From Arcicella aurantiaca (lineage in GTDB: Bacteria; Bacteroidota; Bacteroidia; Cytophagales; Spirosomataceae), in assembly GCF_003148625.1 (NCBI RefSeq), contig NZ_QGGO01000012.1, positions 1-64,000 of the forward strand: 64,000 bases of DNA, given 5' to 3'. Position 1 is the stretch's first letter; every line of letters begins with the position of its first letter. The notes under the pieces were generated by a model. The model was given only the letters and a program-made list of their open reading frames with translations, did not search any database and was not told the DNA's origin. Shown here in pieces: positions 62,327 through 64,000 of the stretch. The position numbers and the translations under genes were made by a program.

Positions 62327-62359
62327 AAGGGTTTTGACAGTCTGTTGAAACCCTTTTTT
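62327..62359 (+). terminator. Terminator of the Rpn-like gene
   Basis: An 8-bp stem (62327-62334 with 62348-62355), a 13-nt loop and a T6 run. Confidence 0.8.
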
Positions 62360-62444
62360 CATATCCATAGTTTTGTCTTTATGAAAGACTTTCAACAAAA
62401 CCACCGAATTTGTCTTTAATTTTACAGGAATTTTAAGAAATGAT

Positions 62445-62987
62445 ATGAGAAAATTAACTTATTTATTGATATTGAGTGTGTTTTTGACCTCTTGCGGAGC
62501 TGAAAATCAGGGAGAACAAACAAAGAAATATTTTGATTTGAAAGGATTAATCGAACAACAAATTAAAGTTTTGGAAAAGAGAAAGCCGATGATTCAAAAG
62601 ACTATTTCAATGGCTGAAAAATCTGAAAGTCAGCAAATTAAATCGGTTGATTGGACGAAAGAATTAGAACTATTCACCCAAGCAGATTTGAATAAACCCG
62701 CATTTATCAGCAGTTATAACATAGATAGTTCAGCGAATGGAATAAAGTACGTTTTGAAAGAAACGGAAAAATTGCCAATTAAATATTTGACAATCAGTAA
62801 AGTAGGAGGGAGGACAACCCAAATTGAAACTTTAATGAGTAATGAAAATTATTTATATCAATCAGAAAAGCATTTGAAATTATCATTGATTAATGAGCAA
62901 TTATCTGATTATCAGATTGATGGATTTCAAAAAGTGGTGTTTGGTGATAAAAAAGATTTTAAGATTAACGGTAAAATTGCACAATGA
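62445..62987 (+). CDS. Hypothetical lipoprotein
   Basis: A 180-residue precursor with a lipoprotein signal (MRKLTYLLILSVFLTSCG; lipobox LTSC). The mature part is helical near the start (LKGLIEQQIKVLEKRKPMIQ) and probably beta-rich later (LPIKYLTISKVGGRTTQIET, HLKLSLINEQLSDYQIDGFQ). I do not recognise a family. Its stop overlaps the start of the SGNH-like gene (ATGA), so the two are translated together and probably act together in the envelope. Confidence 0.75.
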   Translation: MRKLTYLLILSVFLTSCGAENQGEQTKKYFDLKGLIEQQIKVLEKRKPMIQKTISMAEKSESQQIKSVDWTKELELFTQADLNKPAFISSYNIDSSANGIKYVLKETEKLPIKYLTISKVGGRTTQIETLMSNENYLYQSEKHLKLSLINEQLSDYQIDGFQKVVFGDKKDFKINGKIAQ

Positions 62988-63937
62988 TAATTCAGTTTCT
63001 CAAGAAAGTTTTTGTGCTTTGTTTCTTACTGGTAATAAGTCTCTACGCCTTGTCGTATATGGTTGATGCTGGACTTCGGAAGTCACGAAACGATTATTTT
63101 GCCTCATGGAATGATTTGTATTCTTCCAAGATTAATGCCGATTTACTCATTATGGGTTCTTCACGGGCGGCATTTCATATTTCTCCCCAAATTATAGACG
63201 CTACTCTTTCTCTAAATTCTTACAATTTAGGACTTTCCGCTTGGCATTTTGATATGCAAAATGCACGTTTCAAAATGTATTTACAGCATAATCGAAAACC
63301 TAAATATGTTATCCTAAATGTAGATGTTTATGGTTTTTCAAAACGTGCAGATGTGGCTGATTATCAGCAGTTTTTGCCATATATTCAAGATACTGTTTTA
63401 CAAAAAACAATTCGTGGGCATAAAGGCGAATTTGACGTTTATCAAAGAAATATTCCCTTGTTGAAATATAGAAACCTACAAAACTTAGCTTTTGAAGGCA
63501 TTTTTACGTTTTTCGATTTTACGAATTTATATGACTCTACAAGAAACTATAAAGGTTATAGAGGCAATGACTATGCTTGGACTCAAGATTTTGAACGATT
63601 CAAAAAACGCTTTCCCAAAGGAGCAAAATATACTTTTAACAAAGAAGTAAAACATCAATTTAATGAGTTTTTAGCCTTTTGTCAACGTGAAAAAATCAAA
63701 GTATTTTTGGTATATGCTCCAGAATATTTTGAAGTTCAACCTTATTATAAAAACAAAACTGAATTAATTAATTTATGTATCGAATCAGCTAAAAAATACC
63801 AATGTCATTTCTTTGATTATTCTAAGGATTCACTTTGCTATAATCGCCAATATTTTTACAACTCTCAACATCTAAACAAAAAAGGAGCAGAGTTATATTC
63901 TAAGGATTTAGCGAAGAAAGTAAAATTGCTTCTATAA
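62984..63937 (+). CDS. Membrane-anchored SGNH-hydrolase-like protein
   Basis: A 317-residue protein with an N-terminal membrane anchor (about 7-26) and a periplasmic domain of SGNH/DltD-like style: LLIMGSSRAAFHISPQIIDA gives the block with candidate nucleophile Ser59 or Ser60, NSYNLGLSAWHFDM follows, and YFYNSQHLNKKGAELYS near the C-terminus supplies the His of the catalytic pair. Relatives move or remove acyl groups on cell-surface sugars. The four-base overlap with the lipoprotein gene in front shows one operon. Activity is inferred. Confidence 0.78.
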   Translation: MIIQFLKKVFVLCFLLVISLYALSYMVDAGLRKSRNDYFASWNDLYSSKINADLLIMGSSRAAFHISPQIIDATLSLNSYNLGLSAWHFDMQNARFKMYLQHNRKPKYVILNVDVYGFSKRADVADYQQFLPYIQDTVLQKTIRGHKGEFDVYQRNIPLLKYRNLQNLAFEGIFTFFDFTNLYDSTRNYKGYRGNDYAWTQDFERFKKRFPKGAKYTFNKEVKHQFNEFLAFCQREKIKVFLVYAPEYFEVQPYYKNKTELINLCIESAKKYQCHFFDYSKDSLCYNRQYFYNSQHLNKKGAELYSKDLAKKVKLLL

Positions 63938-64000
63938 AAGGATGCAACCTTTTTAGTATTTTCTTGCGTCTTTCAATATTATATCAAAAATCATGTAGGA
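63938..64000. other. Short tail to window edge
   Basis: A small hairpin (AAAAGG ATGCAA CCTTTT, about 63938-63955) followed by a T-rich stretch may end the SGNH operon. Nothing else is seen. Confidence 0.35.

Overview
The window reads as a chromosomal stretch of a low-GC member of the Bacteroidota, most likely order Cytophagales. The signs are a SusC/SusD pair, a PorW/SprE-like type IX secretion lipoprotein, a bacillithiol gene (bshA), an extended Bacteroidota-type Rho, and promoters of the form TTTG-N19-TAnnTTTG with no Shine-Dalgarno signal. I cannot name the genus from sequence alone.

Layout. 0-0.24 kb: tail of an IS1182-type transposase. 0.4-9.3 kb: SusC, SusD and a giant FG-GAP/ASPIC lipoprotein, a nutrient-uptake cluster. 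9.3-18 kb: housekeeping and regulation (YqgE/AlgH, folK, an OmpR-type two-component pair, a membrane fatty-acid hydroxylase, NDH-2, bshA), separated by two short inverted-repeat elements and many palindromes. 18-20.3 kb: a UbiA-type prenyltransferase gene and purN, split by a toxin-antitoxin module. 20.3-31.2 kb: an MFS carrier, the elongation pair rodA/mrdA, DUF1304, AtpZ, porW and a class A PBP. 31.2-38.8 kb: GntR regulator, xylA, AraC regulator, DUF1080 protein, pirin, Crp-like regulator and a zinc alcohol dehydrogenase. 38.9-42.1 kb: a two-gene restriction-modification system resembling BcgI (type IIB). 42.1-49.7 kb: rho, small lipoprotein, sugar-nucleotide epimerase, a DUF6934-like pair, a LysM protein, purE/purK and DUF6580. 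49.9-53.9 kb: der, a PIN toxin-antitoxin pair, era, a homing-endonuclease-like gene, and the initiator tRNA. 53.9-64 kb: ABC ATPase, a TPR membrane protein, thioesterase, histidine phosphatase, LytS/LytTR pair, an Rpn-like nuclease, and a lipoprotein/SGNH pair.

The most striking system is at 52963-53803 on the minus strand. The initiator tRNA-fMet(CAU) is interrupted in its anticodon loop by a 262-nt sequence with group I intron hallmarks. Directly downstream, outside the intron and just before era, lies a small PD-(D/E)XK protein of the I-Ssp6803I type, the family whose known member homes into the tRNA-fMet intron of cyanobacteria. An intron and its presumptive endonuclease side by side, rather than nested, would fit collaborative homing.

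A second theme is accessory modules placed between housekeeping genes. One PIN toxin-antitoxin module sits in a former four-base overlap between the prenyltransferase gene and purN and has left a 28-bp direct repeat of the purN start. Another sits between era and der. The intergenic regions are unusually rich in short tandem words, palindromes with GTAG feet, and MITE-like inverted repeats.
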